From assembly GCF_006385175.1 (NCBI RefSeq), contig NZ_VFIY01000015.1:250501-314500 (forward strand): a stretch of 64,000 bases of DNA. Direction: 5' to 3'. Made by a program: the position numbers and the translations under genes. The stretch is from Emcibacter nanhaiensis (GTDB taxonomy: Bacteria; Pseudomonadota; Alphaproteobacteria; Sphingomonadales; Emcibacteraceae). This document shows, piece after piece, positions 1-7,630 of the stretch. How positions within the stretch are numbered: the stretch's first letter is position 1; every line of letters starts with the position of its first letter. The notes under the pieces are model-generated. The model did no database searches. It was not told the DNA's origin and was given only the letters and a program-made list of their open reading frames with translations.

Positions 1-329
1 TGGGATTTGGCGATGAACCCGGCGGCGCCGTAATTCAGGCACTGGTGAATGGTGGCCGGGGCTTCGTTGCCGGACACAATAATGATAGGCAGTTCGGGGA
101 ACTGTTCACGAATAAAAATCAGGCCGGAATAGCCGAAGGTGCCGGGCATCTGCAAATCCAGCAGCAGGAAGTCGGCATGCGGCACTTCCTCCAGCTTCTG
201 CTGCAGGTCGTCGAGGGTGCCGGCTTCATGAATATGGCAGTCGCCGAACGCCTGCCCGATGGCCTGTTGCAGGGCCGTGCGGAACAGCGGATGGTCGTCG
301 GCGATGATGATGGTTCTTTTGTCGTCCAT
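1..329 (-). CDS. LuxR/NarL-type response regulator, receiver domain (partial)
   Basis: The reverse strand from an ATG at 327-329 runs off the left edge, giving the first 109 residues of a response regulator. A receiver domain is clear: the acidic pair at residues 11-12 (IIIADDHPLF), the phosphoacceptor Asp at about 58 in LLLDLQMPG, and the conserved Lys at about 108 in GAAGFIAKS. The IADDHPLFR opening and GAAGFIAKS ending are typical of the NarL/FixJ class, so a C-terminal LuxR helix-turn-helix is expected beyond the edge but is not visible. The partner kinase is not in the window. What it regulates is unknown. Confidence 0.85.
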   Translation of the reverse strand, partial: MDDKRTIIIADDHPLFRTALQQAIGQAFGDCHIHEAGTLDDLQQKLEEVPHADFLLLDLQMPGTFGYSGLIFIREQFPELPIIIVSGNEAPATIHQCLNYGAAGFIAKS

Positions 330-426
330 GGACCCGGTTATTTTATTCTCTCCCTATGGCGGCCATGCTAGCGCCTTTGGCGGCAGAGGTACAGGAAATA
401 TCGCGGCAGGACGGGGTGCAAAACAG

Positions 427-453
427 AAAAAAGCCGCTCACAAGTGAGACGGC
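427..453 (-). terminator. Rho-independent terminator after tRNA-Gly
   Basis: Read on the minus strand, a GC-rich stem of about nine pairs with one bulge (GCCGTCTCAC with GTGAGCGGC, two-base loop) is followed by a run of six T. It lies 28 bases downstream of the tRNA 3' end, where a terminator is expected. Confidence 0.8.
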
Positions 454-480
454 CCAGTAAATGCTTTTCTCTTAAGAAAT

Positions 481-555
481 TGGAGCGGGCGATGAGATTC
501 GAACTCACGACCCTAACCTTGGCAAGGTTATGCTCTACCCCTGAGCTACGCCCGC
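481..555 (-). tRNA. tRNA-Gly (anticodon GCC)
   Basis: A complete cloverleaf reads on the minus strand from 555 to 481. The acceptor stem is GCGGGCG with CGCCCGC, the D stem GCTC/GAGC, the anticodon stem TAACC/GGTTA with loop TTGCCAA (anticodon GCC, glycine), and the T stem GTGAG/CTCAT around TTCGAAT. The CCA end is encoded at 483-481 after a U discriminator. Total 75 nucleotides. A U-tracted hairpin follows it. Confidence 0.97.
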
Positions 556-725
556 ATTCCAATTTGGGGCAAGCCGCATCAACGCGACTTGTGGGCGGGA
601 TAATACGCAGATGTTTTCCAAATGCAAGTACAAAATCCAAATAAATTTCATTTGATTGTCATCAAGGCCCGCCGCTATAAAAAAGCCGGTTTTTGCAGGT
701 TAAAAACAGGACTATTGGCTGGAAA

Positions 726-1250
726 ATGAGCAATCAGGCGGAAGAAAAACTCTTTAAGTGTTTTGAGGAACTGGGAATCGAAACCCGGACCGTCCGGCAT
801 GCACCGGTTTTTTCGGTCGAAGACAGCCAGGCCCTGTGCAGCAACATTGAAGGCGGCCACTGCAAGAGTCTTTTCCTGAAAGACAAAAAAGGCCGCCTGC
901 TGCTGGTGGTGCTGCTTGAGGACCGGCGTCTCGACATCAAGGCGCTGCAGAAAAGCGATAAGCTGTCGGTCGGCCGGCTGAGCTTCGGTTCCGCCGAGCT
1001 GATGCAGGAAGTGCTCGGGGTCACGCCGGGCTCAGTCACGCCTTTCAGCCTGGTCAATCTGCCGGACCGCTACCGGGAAGACGGCTTCACCCTGATTCTC
1101 GACAAGGCAATGATGGACCATGAGTTGCTCAACTATCACCCGCTTCATAACGAGGCGACCACCACAATCCGCCGTGCTGACCTGCTCAAATTCGTCCGTC
1201 ATTTCGGAATCGAACCGATAATTATGGATTTTGACGCCGCCGTTCTTTAA
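726..1250 (+). CDS. Prolyl-tRNA editing (YbaK/ProX-type) deacylase
   Basis: This 174-residue protein matches the stand-alone YbaK/ProX editing family, which hydrolyses mischarged aminoacyl-tRNAPro (Ala-tRNAPro in ProX/PrdX) in the cytoplasm. Visible family features are the N-terminal RHAPVFSVEDSQ segment, the GGHCKSLFLKDKKG segment carrying the conserved lysine, the central LSVGRLSF and GVTPGSVTPF loops, and the LNYHPLHNEATTTI segment near the C-terminus. Length is normal for the family. I prefer the ATG at 726, which begins MSNQAEEKLF after a GGA-containing spacer; an in-frame ATG at 693 would add eleven unlikely residues. It is a single-gene unit ahead of cnoX. Exact misacylated substrate (Ala or Cys) is inferred only. 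Confidence 0.88.
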   Translation: MSNQAEEKLFKCFEELGIETRTVRHAPVFSVEDSQALCSNIEGGHCKSLFLKDKKGRLLLVVLLEDRRLDIKALQKSDKLSVGRLSFGSAELMQEVLGVTPGSVTPFSLVNLPDRYREDGFTLILDKAMMDHELLNYHPLHNEATTTIRRADLLKFVRHFGIEPIIMDFDAAVL

Positions 1251-1337
1251 CCGGGGCCTGTTTCACTCTATATTAAAGACCAGAGAAAAAACAATGATGG
1301 GCAGTGACAAGAGGCGCCCGAAAATAAAGGATACAAG

Positions 1338-2240
1338 ATGCAGACGATTGATGGCGCGGACCAGGGACCGGCGGGACTGATCAAGGATGTGGACACCTCC
1401 ACCTTCATGGCGGATGTGATTGAGGCCTCCCAGGACGTGCCCGTGCTGGTTGATTTCTGGGCGCCCTGGTGCGAACCCTGCAAGGCGCTGACGCCGGTGC
1501 TGGAAAGAGTGGTCAACGAAGCCGGGGGCGCGGTGCGCCTGGCCAAGATCAATATTGACGAAAACCAGCAGATCGCCAGCCAGATGCAGATCCGGTCCGT
1601 CCCGACAGTGGTGGCCTTCAAGGATGGCCGTCCGGTCGATGCCTTCGCCGGGGCTTTGCCGGCGGACAAGATCAAGGAATTTATCGCCCGCTTTGCCGGG
1701 GAGATCGGCCCGTCCCCGCTGGAACAGATGCTGGAGCAGGCCGCCATGCTGATCGAAGGCCGGGATTTCGAGAGCGCCGGCGGGATTTATTCCCAGATCC
1801 TGCAGGTGGAACCGCAGAATGTGATCGCCATTGCCGGCCTGACCCGGGTGCTGGTCGAACTGGGCGATCTGGAAAATGCCGAAAATGTTCTCAACAGCGC
1901 CCAGGCCAACCTGGAAAACACGCCGGAAATTTCTTCGGCCCGGGCGGCGCTGGAGATGGCCAAACAGGCGGGCGAGCTTGGCGATGTGCAGGAACTGGAA
2001 GCCGCGCTGTTTGAAAATCCGGACAACCACCGGGCCCGGTTTGACCTGGCGCTGGCGCTATGGGCCCAAGGACGGCGGGATGATGCGGCCGACCAGTTGC
2101 TGGACATTATTGCCAGGGACCGGGAATGGCAGGATGACGGCGCCCGGGAGCAACTGGTGAAATTTTTCGAGATTGCCGGTCCGGCCGACCCCTTTACGCT
2201 CCGGGCGCGACGCAAGCTTTCAAGCCTTCTTTTTGCCTGA
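1338..2240 (+). CDS. cnoX: CnoX/YbbN-type thioredoxin-TPR co-chaperone
   Basis: A 300-residue protein with an N-terminal thioredoxin fold (about 12-120) and a helical TPR-like C-terminal half (about 125-300). The active-site motif is WCEPC with cysteines at 45 and 48, so the redox site is intact, unlike E. coli YbbN where one cysteine is lost. CnoX proteins hold hypochlorite-damaged or oxidised clients and pass them to GroEL or DnaK. The cis-proline region reads IRSVPTVVAF. The gene opens a tight run with the LON-domain gene (9 bases) and the Trm112-like gene (9 bases). The start ATG follows AAGGATACAAG. Confidence 0.9.
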   Translation: MQTIDGADQGPAGLIKDVDTSTFMADVIEASQDVPVLVDFWAPWCEPCKALTPVLERVVNEAGGAVRLAKINIDENQQIASQMQIRSVPTVVAFKDGRPVDAFAGALPADKIKEFIARFAGEIGPSPLEQMLEQAAMLIEGRDFESAGGIYSQILQVEPQNVIAIAGLTRVLVELGDLENAENVLNSAQANLENTPEISSARAALEMAKQAGELGDVQELEAALFENPDNHRARFDLALALWAQGRRDDAADQLLDIIARDREWQDDGAREQLVKFFEIAGPADPFTLRARRKLSSLLFA

Positions 2241-2249
2241 GGTGTTGAG

Positions 2250-2942
2250 ATGTTCGGACTGGAAGAGCTGCCAGACGTAATCCCGGTGTTTCCCCTGACC
2301 CGGGCATTGCTGTTGCCGAAAAGCCAGCTCTACCTCAATATTTTTGAACCCCGCTACCTGGAAATGGTGGAGCATGCCCGCGAGGGACAGGGGGTGATTG
2401 GCATGATCCAGCCGTTGCCGATGGAAGGTGTCGGTCCGGCTGGGCTCGCCCTCGATAATATCGGACGCGGTCCCGAAACGCCGCCACTGTACGGCAGCGG
2501 ATGCCTGGGCATGATTTCCAGTTTCGAACAGACCAAAGATGGTCAGGTGACTCTCATGCTGACGGGACTGAGCCGCTTTGACGTGGTCGAGGAACTGCCC
2601 CAGCGTCATCTCTATCGCGAACTTCGGGTCAGCTATGACAATTATACGGAAGATTGTGGCGCTCCGCCGCGCTCTCCGGATATCGATCGCTATCGGCTGG
2701 AGGGCCTGCTGTTGAAATCACTGGAGGCCCGGGGGCTGTCGGCAGACTGGGGTGACTTTTTCGAGCAGGCGGAAGATGAAGTGCTGATCAATGAACTGGC
2801 CAAATATTGTGTCACCAGTTCGGGCGAGGCCCAGGCGGTGCTTGAAGCCAGGAGTCTCAAAGACCGTTTTGACCTGATGGTCAATCTCCTGGAAATCAAT
2901 CTTGCCGACCCGTCCGGATCGGCCGACAAACATTATCATTGA
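2250..2942 (+). CDS. LON substrate-binding (N-terminal) domain protein
   Basis: The 230-residue product is a stand-alone LON N-terminal domain protein: it opens with the family signature VIPVFPLTRALLLPKSQLYL and continues NIFEPRYLEMVEHA, with no AAA+ or protease domain. Such proteins resemble the substrate-binding part of Lon protease and are frequently found between a thioredoxin-TPR gene and a Trm112-like gene in alphaproteobacteria, as here. The molecular role is not established; a client-recognition role alongside CnoX is plausible inference. GAGGTG precedes the ATG at the right spacing. Not Lon itself. Confidence 0.9.
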   Translation: MFGLEELPDVIPVFPLTRALLLPKSQLYLNIFEPRYLEMVEHAREGQGVIGMIQPLPMEGVGPAGLALDNIGRGPETPPLYGSGCLGMISSFEQTKDGQVTLMLTGLSRFDVVEELPQRHLYRELRVSYDNYTEDCGAPPRSPDIDRYRLEGLLLKSLEARGLSADWGDFFEQAEDEVLINELAKYCVTSSGEAQAVLEARSLKDRFDLMVNLLEINLADPSGSADKHYH

Positions 2943-2951
2943 AGGTGAAAG

Positions 2952-3158
2952 ATGAGTGACGAACAACTTCCGGAAAAGGAAAACTACGGCAAGGTGGACC
3001 CAAAGCTTCTCGAGGTGCTGGCCTGTCCGGTCACCAAGGAACCGCTGGAATATGACCGCGAGGCGGGCGAACTGATCAGCCGCAAGGCAAGGCTGGCCTT
3101 TCCGATCCGCGACGGTATCCCCATCATGCTGGTGGAGGAAGCGCGGGAACTTGAGTAG
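2952..3158 (+). CDS. Trm112-family small protein
   Basis: A 68-residue Trm112-like protein. It has the hallmark [20 protein letters not shown] followed by [20 protein letters not shown], which form the compact fold of this family. Only one cysteine (in ACPVTK) of the usual zinc pair is present. Bacterial members are often annotated as UPF0434/YcaR-like and their partner is unknown; the eukaryotic protein activates methyltransferases. Last gene of the cnoX-LON run; its stop codon lies inside a strong inverted repeat. Confidence 0.88.
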   Translation: MSDEQLPEKENYGKVDPKLLEVLACPVTKEPLEYDREAGELISRKARLAFPIRDGIPIMLVEEARELE

Positions 3159-3172
3159 TTTGTCAAGTTCCC
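3145..3172 (+). repeat. Inverted repeat spanning the Trm112 stop codon
   Basis: A perfect 10-bp stem (GGGAACTTGA at 3145-3154, TCAAGTTCCC at 3163-3172) with an eight-base loop overlaps the last codons and stop of the Trm112-like gene. There is no T run after it, so it is not a standard intrinsic terminator; it may stabilise the 3' end of the mRNA. Confidence 0.6.
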
Positions 3173-3372
3173 GAGGTCGGCCGGATTTCACGTTCACTTC
3201 CATTCCATAGGCTGACACCTGTAAGAAATCCTGACAGTTTTACGGCCTGCTTTACACATTTGGTTATGGTGATTAAGTTAACCAACTGTTTTAAAAGTAT
3301 TTTTTGTGGCACGAAAATTACCTAGAAACAAGGCGTGAAAAATGTCGAAAATACAAAAAAGAGGAAGTAAAA

Positions 3373-4032
3373 ATGCGTAACTGGATTTCGAGACTGATCG
3401 TTTCATCAGCGCTGGTTTTTATTGGGTCGGCGGGCCTGGCGCATGCTGGATTGATTTTGCAGGCGGTTGATGTAACTGCAACAAATTCAAACGGTACGGC
3501 CGTCGCCGGAAATATGATCGATCAAAGCAGTTTGAGTGCGGGGTATACGTCCCAAGTGACCGATTTTGATGCCTATGTGACCAGCACAACACATGATTTC
3601 TCCTGTGGCTATGGCTGTTGGGCAAGTGTGCCTGGTACTGGTTATCCGATGGAGCTTACATTTTCTCTTGGTGGTCTGTATGCCATTCAGTCACTTGGGT
3701 TATGGTCATTTGGCTTCGATGCCGGCGTTAACGCCTTTGACCTTTACGCTGCCGATAATGCCGGCTTTGTTGACGAAATACTGCTTGGAAGTTTCAACGC
3801 AACTAATATTACAACTGAGGCTTCAAATGTGGGTCAGGTATTTTCATTTGCATCGACAGAGGCGTCATTTGTCAAAATGGTGATTAACTCCAACTTTGGG
3901 CATCCGCAGGCAGTGGTTGGTGAGATTGCGTTTGAGCTTTCGGACGACGTGCAGGTTGCGGAACCTGCCGGACTAGGGCTTCTGGGGCTTGGGTTGCTCG
4001 GTCTTGCTGCCACACGGAAACGTCGCACCTAA
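3373..4032 (+). CDS. PEP-CTERM sorting-domain secreted protein
   Basis: A 219-residue exported protein. It has an N-terminal signal peptide ending near GLAHAG, a Ser/Thr/Gly-rich body with no domain I recognise, and a C-terminal tripartite tail AEPAGLGLLGLGLLG followed by a basic ATRKRR end. That tail is a PEP-CTERM signal (here with AEPA), which an exosortase cleaves at the inner membrane. No exosortase gene is in the window. Start: ATG at 3373 after AAGAGGAAG; the frame is open upstream to a TTG at 3304 but that would block the signal peptide. Base composition is visibly lower in GC than its neighbours, which may indicate transfer or relaxed codon use. Single transcription unit with a terminator. 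Confidence 0.85.
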   Translation: MRNWISRLIVSSALVFIGSAGLAHAGLILQAVDVTATNSNGTAVAGNMIDQSSLSAGYTSQVTDFDAYVTSTTHDFSCGYGCWASVPGTGYPMELTFSLGGLYAIQSLGLWSFGFDAGVNAFDLYAADNAGFVDEILLGSFNATNITTEASNVGQVFSFASTEASFVKMVINSNFGHPQAVVGEIAFELSDDVQVAEPAGLGLLGLGLLGLAATRKRRT

Positions 4033-4057
4033 ATCAATTTTGTCGTAGCTCTATAAC

Positions 4058-4092
4058 GGCGGCGCCCTCAGGATATTGGACGCCGCCTTTTT
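4058..4092 (+). terminator. Rho-independent terminator after the PEP-CTERM gene
   Basis: A GGCGGCG/CGCCGCC stem closes a roughly 16-base partly paired interior and is followed by five T. It lies 26 bases beyond the stop of the PEP-CTERM gene and also separates it from the convergent UbiH-type gene. Confidence 0.75.
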
Positions 4093-4134
4093 GTTTGCTC
4101 TGTCTGACGAAGTTCGGAAGGTGAGGAATTTCCT

Positions 4135-5346
4135 CTACAGGCTCTCTCCCCTGAGAAGCCTCGGCAGGTCGCCGACGGTGCCCCGGGCGTGGCGCATGAA
4201 GAATTTCCGCAAGGGCGGGATTTCATTGACCAGGCCGAGGCCCAACTGCCGCGCCACGCGGACCGGGGCAATATCGTTGGAAAAGAGCCGGGTCAGCCCG
4301 TCGGTGACCAGGGCCAGGGTGGCATTGTCGGTGCGCCGCCAGCGGGCATAATGTTCCAGCACATCTGGCGCGCCGATGTCCCCGCCAAGCCGGGCCTGAT
4401 CGACAATGACCTGCAGCAGCACGGCAATGTCCCGGAGGCCCAGGTTGAATCCCTGCCCGGCGATGGGGTGAATGCCATGGGCCGCATCGCCCACCAGGCA
4501 AAAACGGTCGTCGGTGTAGCGGTCGGCCAGCTGCAGGGTCAGGGGGTAGGACCATCTCTGGCCGAGCGATTTGACCTCGCCGAGGAAAGTACCGAATTTT
4601 TTGCCAAGTTCCCGGTTAAAGGCGTCTTCCGACAGGCCCATGATGGTCTTTGCCAGATCATTGGGTTCGGTCCAGACGATGGAGGCGCGGTTGCCTGTTA
4701 ACGGCAGGATGGCAAAGGGGCCGCCGGGGAAGAAACGCTCATGGGCGATGCCCTGGTGGTCTTTTTCGTGTTCGACAGTAGTGACGATGCCGGCCTGGTG
4801 ATAGTCCCAGGTGCGGCTGCGGATACCATGCAGGTCGCGCAGCGGCGAGCGGCGGCCTTCCGCCGCCACCAGCAGCGCGGCGGTCAGTTTCCTGCCGCTG
4901 GACAGGGTGACCTCTGTATGTCCCGGACCGGCCTCACATCCGGTGATCCTTTCCGGCATCAGCAGAGTGATGTTTTTTTCGGCGACGAGAGCGTCATAGA
5001 GGCCCTTGCGGATGTGGCGGACCTCAACCATGTAACCGAGCGGGCCCTCGCCCAGTTCCTTTTCATCAAAATGCAGAAACAGCGGCGAAAAGCCGTCAGT
5101 CACGCGGATCTCGTTGATGGGCTGGGCGTCAAAGCCGATTTTTTCCCACAGCCCCAGGCTTTCCAGCATCATATAGGGGGCATGGGAGATGGCATAGGAA
5201 CGGCCGTCAAAGTCGTCATTCAGGGTGGCGGTCAGGTCAACCTGGTCGATGAGGGTACAGTTCAGGCCCTGGCGGGCAAGACCCAGAGCCAGGGTCATAC
5301 CGGCGACGCCGCTGCCAGAAATCACCACATCACAATCAAGCTTCAT
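4135..5346 (-). CDS. UbiH/UbiF/COQ6-family FAD-dependent hydroxylase
   Basis: A 403-residue flavin monooxygenase of the ubiquinone-biosynthesis group. The N-terminal dinucleotide-binding motif is [14 protein letters not shown] (about 11-24), and the second FAD motif is [21 protein letters not shown] (about 280-300), the form shared by UbiH, UbiF, UbiI and COQ6. These enzymes hydroxylate the ring of ubiquinone precursors at the membrane. Alphaproteobacteria use several such enzymes with different ring positions (UbiL, UbiM, UbiH, UbiF), so the position cannot be assigned from sequence alone. The gene is monocistronic and divergent from glnK. Length is typical. Confidence 0.88.
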   Translation of the reverse strand: MKLDCDVVISGSGVAGMTLALGLARQGLNCTLIDQVDLTATLNDDFDGRSYAISHAPYMMLESLGLWEKIGFDAQPINEIRVTDGFSPLFLHFDEKELGEGPLGYMVEVRHIRKGLYDALVAEKNITLLMPERITGCEAGPGHTEVTLSSGRKLTAALLVAAEGRRSPLRDLHGIRSRTWDYHQAGIVTTVEHEKDHQGIAHERFFPGGPFAILPLTGNRASIVWTEPNDLAKTIMGLSEDAFNRELGKKFGTFLGEVKSLGQRWSYPLTLQLADRYTDDRFCLVGDAAHGIHPIAGQGFNLGLRDIAVLLQVIVDQARLGGDIGAPDVLEHYARWRRTDNATLALVTDGLTRLFSNDIAPVRVARQLGLGLVNEIPPLRKFFMRHARGTVGDLPRLLRGESL

Positions 5347-5594
5347 TTACCCGTCCGGTACAAAATGAGGGACTGGGGCACAGTTAGAATTTGGCCATTT
5401 CAGTCCGTTGATTTACACTGATTATATATAGACCGCATCTTTCCGCTGGCAATGCAAAATATTTGATCAAAATATATGCAAATATAAAAATTGCACAAAA
5501 AATAGTCATTAATAAAAGATTAAATATTTGGCCAGGATTTTGAAATATTTTTTTTCTTTTTAAAAATCAAAGGGTTATGCGCAAATTTCGATTC

Positions 5595-5609
5595 TGGCAC
5601 GACTCTTGA
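5595..5609 (+). promoter_or_regulatory. Sigma-54 promoter of glnK-amtB
   Basis: TGGCACG at 5595-5601, four bases, then TTGA at 5606-5609: the -24/-12 arrangement of RpoN promoters with correct spacing. It sits 39 bases before the glnK ATG. The upstream 5450-5580 stretch is very AT-rich, as expected for IHF-assisted NtrC activation, but I cannot pick out a convincing NtrC site. The rest of the gene-free stretch 5347-5594 shows nothing else clear. Confidence 0.88.
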
Positions 5610-5648
5610 AATGAATCTGGCAACTCGGACATACAGGAGGAAGAGTCT

Positions 5649-5987
5649 ATGAAATTAATAACTGCAATTATAAAGCCGTTCAAACTGGATGAGGTGCGTG
5701 AGGCCCTCACCGGTATCGGTGTAGAAGGTCTCACTGTGAATGAGGTCAAAGGTTATGGCCGTCAACAGGGCCATTCCGAAATCTATCGTGGTGCCGAATA
5801 TGACGTGGCCTTTGTACCGAAGGTTCGTCTTGAACTCGCCGTGAAAGAGGATCTTGTTGACAAGGCAATCGAGGCTGTCAGGCAGGCTGCCTATTCGGGT
5901 CGCATTGGCGATGGCAAAATTTTTGTTGTCGACCTTTTGCAGGCCATGCGGATCAGGACAGGAGAGACGGGCGAAGACGCCCTTTAG
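5649..5987 (+). CDS. glnK: Nitrogen regulatory PII protein GlnK
   Basis: A 112-residue PII protein of normal length. It begins MKLITAIIKPFKLDEVREAL and carries the uridylylation T-loop GHSEIYRGAEY with the modifiable Tyr at 51, and the B-loop segment GRIGDGKIFV. PII proteins bind ATP/ADP and 2-oxoglutarate and, in the GlnK role, plug the AmtB channel when ammonium is plentiful. The linkage to amtB ten bases downstream and the sigma-54 promoter support GlnK rather than GlnB. A strong AGGAGGAAG ribosome-binding site precedes the ATG. Confidence 0.95.
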   Translation: MKLITAIIKPFKLDEVREALTGIGVEGLTVNEVKGYGRQQGHSEIYRGAEYDVAFVPKVRLELAVKEDLVDKAIEAVRQAAYSGRIGDGKIFVVDLLQAMRIRTGETGEDAL

Positions 5988-5997
5988 GAGAAGAAAT

Positions 5998-7323
5998 ATG
6001 AAAAAGTTATTACGTGGGACAAGTTTGTTTTTGGTGATTTCGGCTTTCATGGGCGTTTCTGCTGCCCATGCCGAAGTAAGCGAAGAAACAGCTTATATTT
6101 TAAATACACTATTGTTTTTGATTGGTGGCTTCCTGGTGATGTGGATGGCTGCAGGCTTCTGTATGCTTGAAGCCGGCCTTGTGCGGACCAAAAACGTTTC
6201 CACCATGTGCCTTAAAAACATCGCGCTCTATGCCCTTGCCGGCATCATGTATTACCTGATCGGTTACAACCTGATGTATTCCGGTGTGGCTGAAGGTACC
6301 GGTTTCATGGGAACCTTCTCTATCTGGGGTCCCGGCGAAACAGCCGCTTCTGAAATGATTGATGTTTCCGGTGGTTATGCCTCTGCATCAGACTGGTTCT
6401 TCCAGATGGTGTTTGTGGCCACCGCTGCTTCAGTCGTGTCAGGTACCCTGGCCGAGCGCATCAAGCTGATGCCCTTCTTTATCTTCGTACTTGTTCTGAC
6501 CGGTATTATCTACCCGATCCAGGGTTCCTGGGAATGGGGTGCCGGCTGGCTCGACGGTCTGGGCTTCAGTGACTTTGCCGGTTCTACCCTGGTGCACTCC
6601 ACAGGTGGTTGGGCTGCTCTGGTCGGCGCCATCATCCTCGGTGCCCGTAAAGGCAAATATGCTGCCGACGGTTCCGTTCGCCCGATCCCGGGTTCATCCC
6701 TGCCGCTCGCTACCCTGGGTACATTCATCCTGTGGCTCGGCTGGTTCGGATTTAACGGCGCCTCACAGCTGGCTCTTGGTTCTGCCATCGACGCTGTTGC
6801 CGTATCCCAGATCTTTGCCAACACCAACATGGCTGCTGCCGGCGGTATCGTAGCTGCCATGGCTCTGACCAAGATCATCTACAAGAAGATCGACCTGACC
6901 ATGGCCCTGAACGGCGCCCTTGCCGGTCTGGTGTCCATCACGGCTGAACCGCTGACTCCGACCATCGGTGAATCCATCCTGATCGGTGCCTTCGGTGGCG
7001 TCCTGGTGGTCTTCGCCGTGCCGCTGCTCGACAAACTGAAGATCGATGACGTTGTCGGTGCGATCCCGGTTCACCTGGTCTGCGGTATCTGGGGTACGCT
7101 GGCTGTCGCCATCACCAACCCGGATGTGACTTTCATCGCTCAGCTGACCGGTGTGGTTGCTATCGGTGCCTTCGTAGCCATCTCCAGTGCTGTGGTATGG
7201 CTGGTGCTGAAATACACCATGGGTATCCGGATGAGCGAAGAAGACGAAGACCGCGGTAGCGACCTGGCTGAACTTGGCCTGGAAGCCTATCCGGAATTCG
7301 GTCACGGTTCCCAGAAACTCTAA
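5998..7323 (+). CDS. amtB: Ammonium transporter AmtB (with cleavable signal peptide)
   Basis: The product is a 441-residue ammonium channel. An N-terminal signal sequence (MKKLLRGTSLFLVISAFMG, cleavage near AHAEV) precedes about eleven membrane helices, as in E. coli AmtB. Family landmarks are the AGFCMLEAGLVRTKN segment, DFAGSTLVHSTGGWAAL with the first pore histidine, the LGWFGFNGAS segment, and VHLVCGIWGTLA with the second. It imports ammonium as a trimer in the inner membrane and is gated by GlnK, encoded just upstream. The ATG at 5998 follows AGGAGAAG; the frame is open further upstream through glnK but that region is glnK in another frame. Confidence 0.96.
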   Translation: MKKLLRGTSLFLVISAFMGVSAAHAEVSEETAYILNTLLFLIGGFLVMWMAAGFCMLEAGLVRTKNVSTMCLKNIALYALAGIMYYLIGYNLMYSGVAEGTGFMGTFSIWGPGETAASEMIDVSGGYASASDWFFQMVFVATAASVVSGTLAERIKLMPFFIFVLVLTGIIYPIQGSWEWGAGWLDGLGFSDFAGSTLVHSTGGWAALVGAIILGARKGKYAADGSVRPIPGSSLPLATLGTFILWLGWFGFNGASQLALGSAIDAVAVSQIFANTNMAAAGGIVAAMALTKIIYKKIDLTMALNGALAGLVSITAEPLTPTIGESILIGAFGGVLVVFAVPLLDKLKIDDVVGAIPVHLVCGIWGTLAVAITNPDVTFIAQLTGVVAIGAFVAISSAVVWLVLKYTMGIRMSEEDEDRGSDLAELGLEAYPEFGHGSQKL

Positions 7324-7383
7324 TCGGGACCGTATAACTTAAAGTTTGGTCTTTGGCTTGGGTCTTCTAGCTAACTGACCATT

Positions 7384-7427
7384 GGGCGGGTGCTCCAGTC
7401 CCTCATGAGCGCCCGCCCTCCCTTTTT
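7384..7427 (+). terminator. Terminator after glnK-amtB
   Basis: A 12-bp stem (GGGCGGGTGCTC with GAGCGCCCGCCC, one G-U pair) around an 11-base loop is followed by CCTTTTT. It lies 60 bases beyond the amtB stop. Confidence 0.85.
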
Positions 7428-7454
7428 CAAAAATGGGCAAAATTTATGCAAGTG

Positions 7455-7488
7455 GGCAAAAGCTATTCAGCTCTTGCCTGTTTTTTTT
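7455..7488 (+). terminator. Second terminator-like hairpin with eight-T tract
   Basis: GGCAAAAGCT and AGCTCTTGCC pair with one mismatch around a four-base loop and are followed by TG and eight T. It is a second terminator in tandem after amtB, insulating the sigma-54 promoter of the next amt gene, or the 3' end of a very short transcript. Confidence 0.65.
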
Positions 7489-7558
7489 GCATATTGCAAC
7501 GCCGCAATTTCTGGTCATTTTTTGTTAATATATTGGGCAGACAGAATTTTTCCTTTTC

Positions 7559-7573
7559 TGGCACGGTTTTTGA
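7559..7573 (+). promoter_or_regulatory. Sigma-54 promoter of the second amt gene
   Basis: TGGCACG at 7559-7565, four bases, TTGA at 7570-7573, the same element and spacing as the glnK promoter. It lies 57 bases before the start codon at 7631, so both ammonium transporters appear to be nitrogen-controlled independently. Confidence 0.85.
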
Positions 7574-7630
7574 GTACTGCTCGCCCCGAAAGGTCCCACT
7601 TCCGGGCCTTGAAAATGAGGGACAAATATT

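Noticed and set aside
481-555. tRNA-Gly as an integration site for a genomic island
   Set aside because: No repeat of the tRNA 3' end and no integrase were found in the window.
1263-2030. 255-codon minus-strand frame opposite cnoX
   Set aside because: Antisense shadow of cnoX with no recognisable domain.
7428-7558. A separate small RNA gene between the two amt genes
   Set aside because: The hairpin with eight T fits a second terminator; I see no promoter between the two hairpins, so I did not call an RNA.
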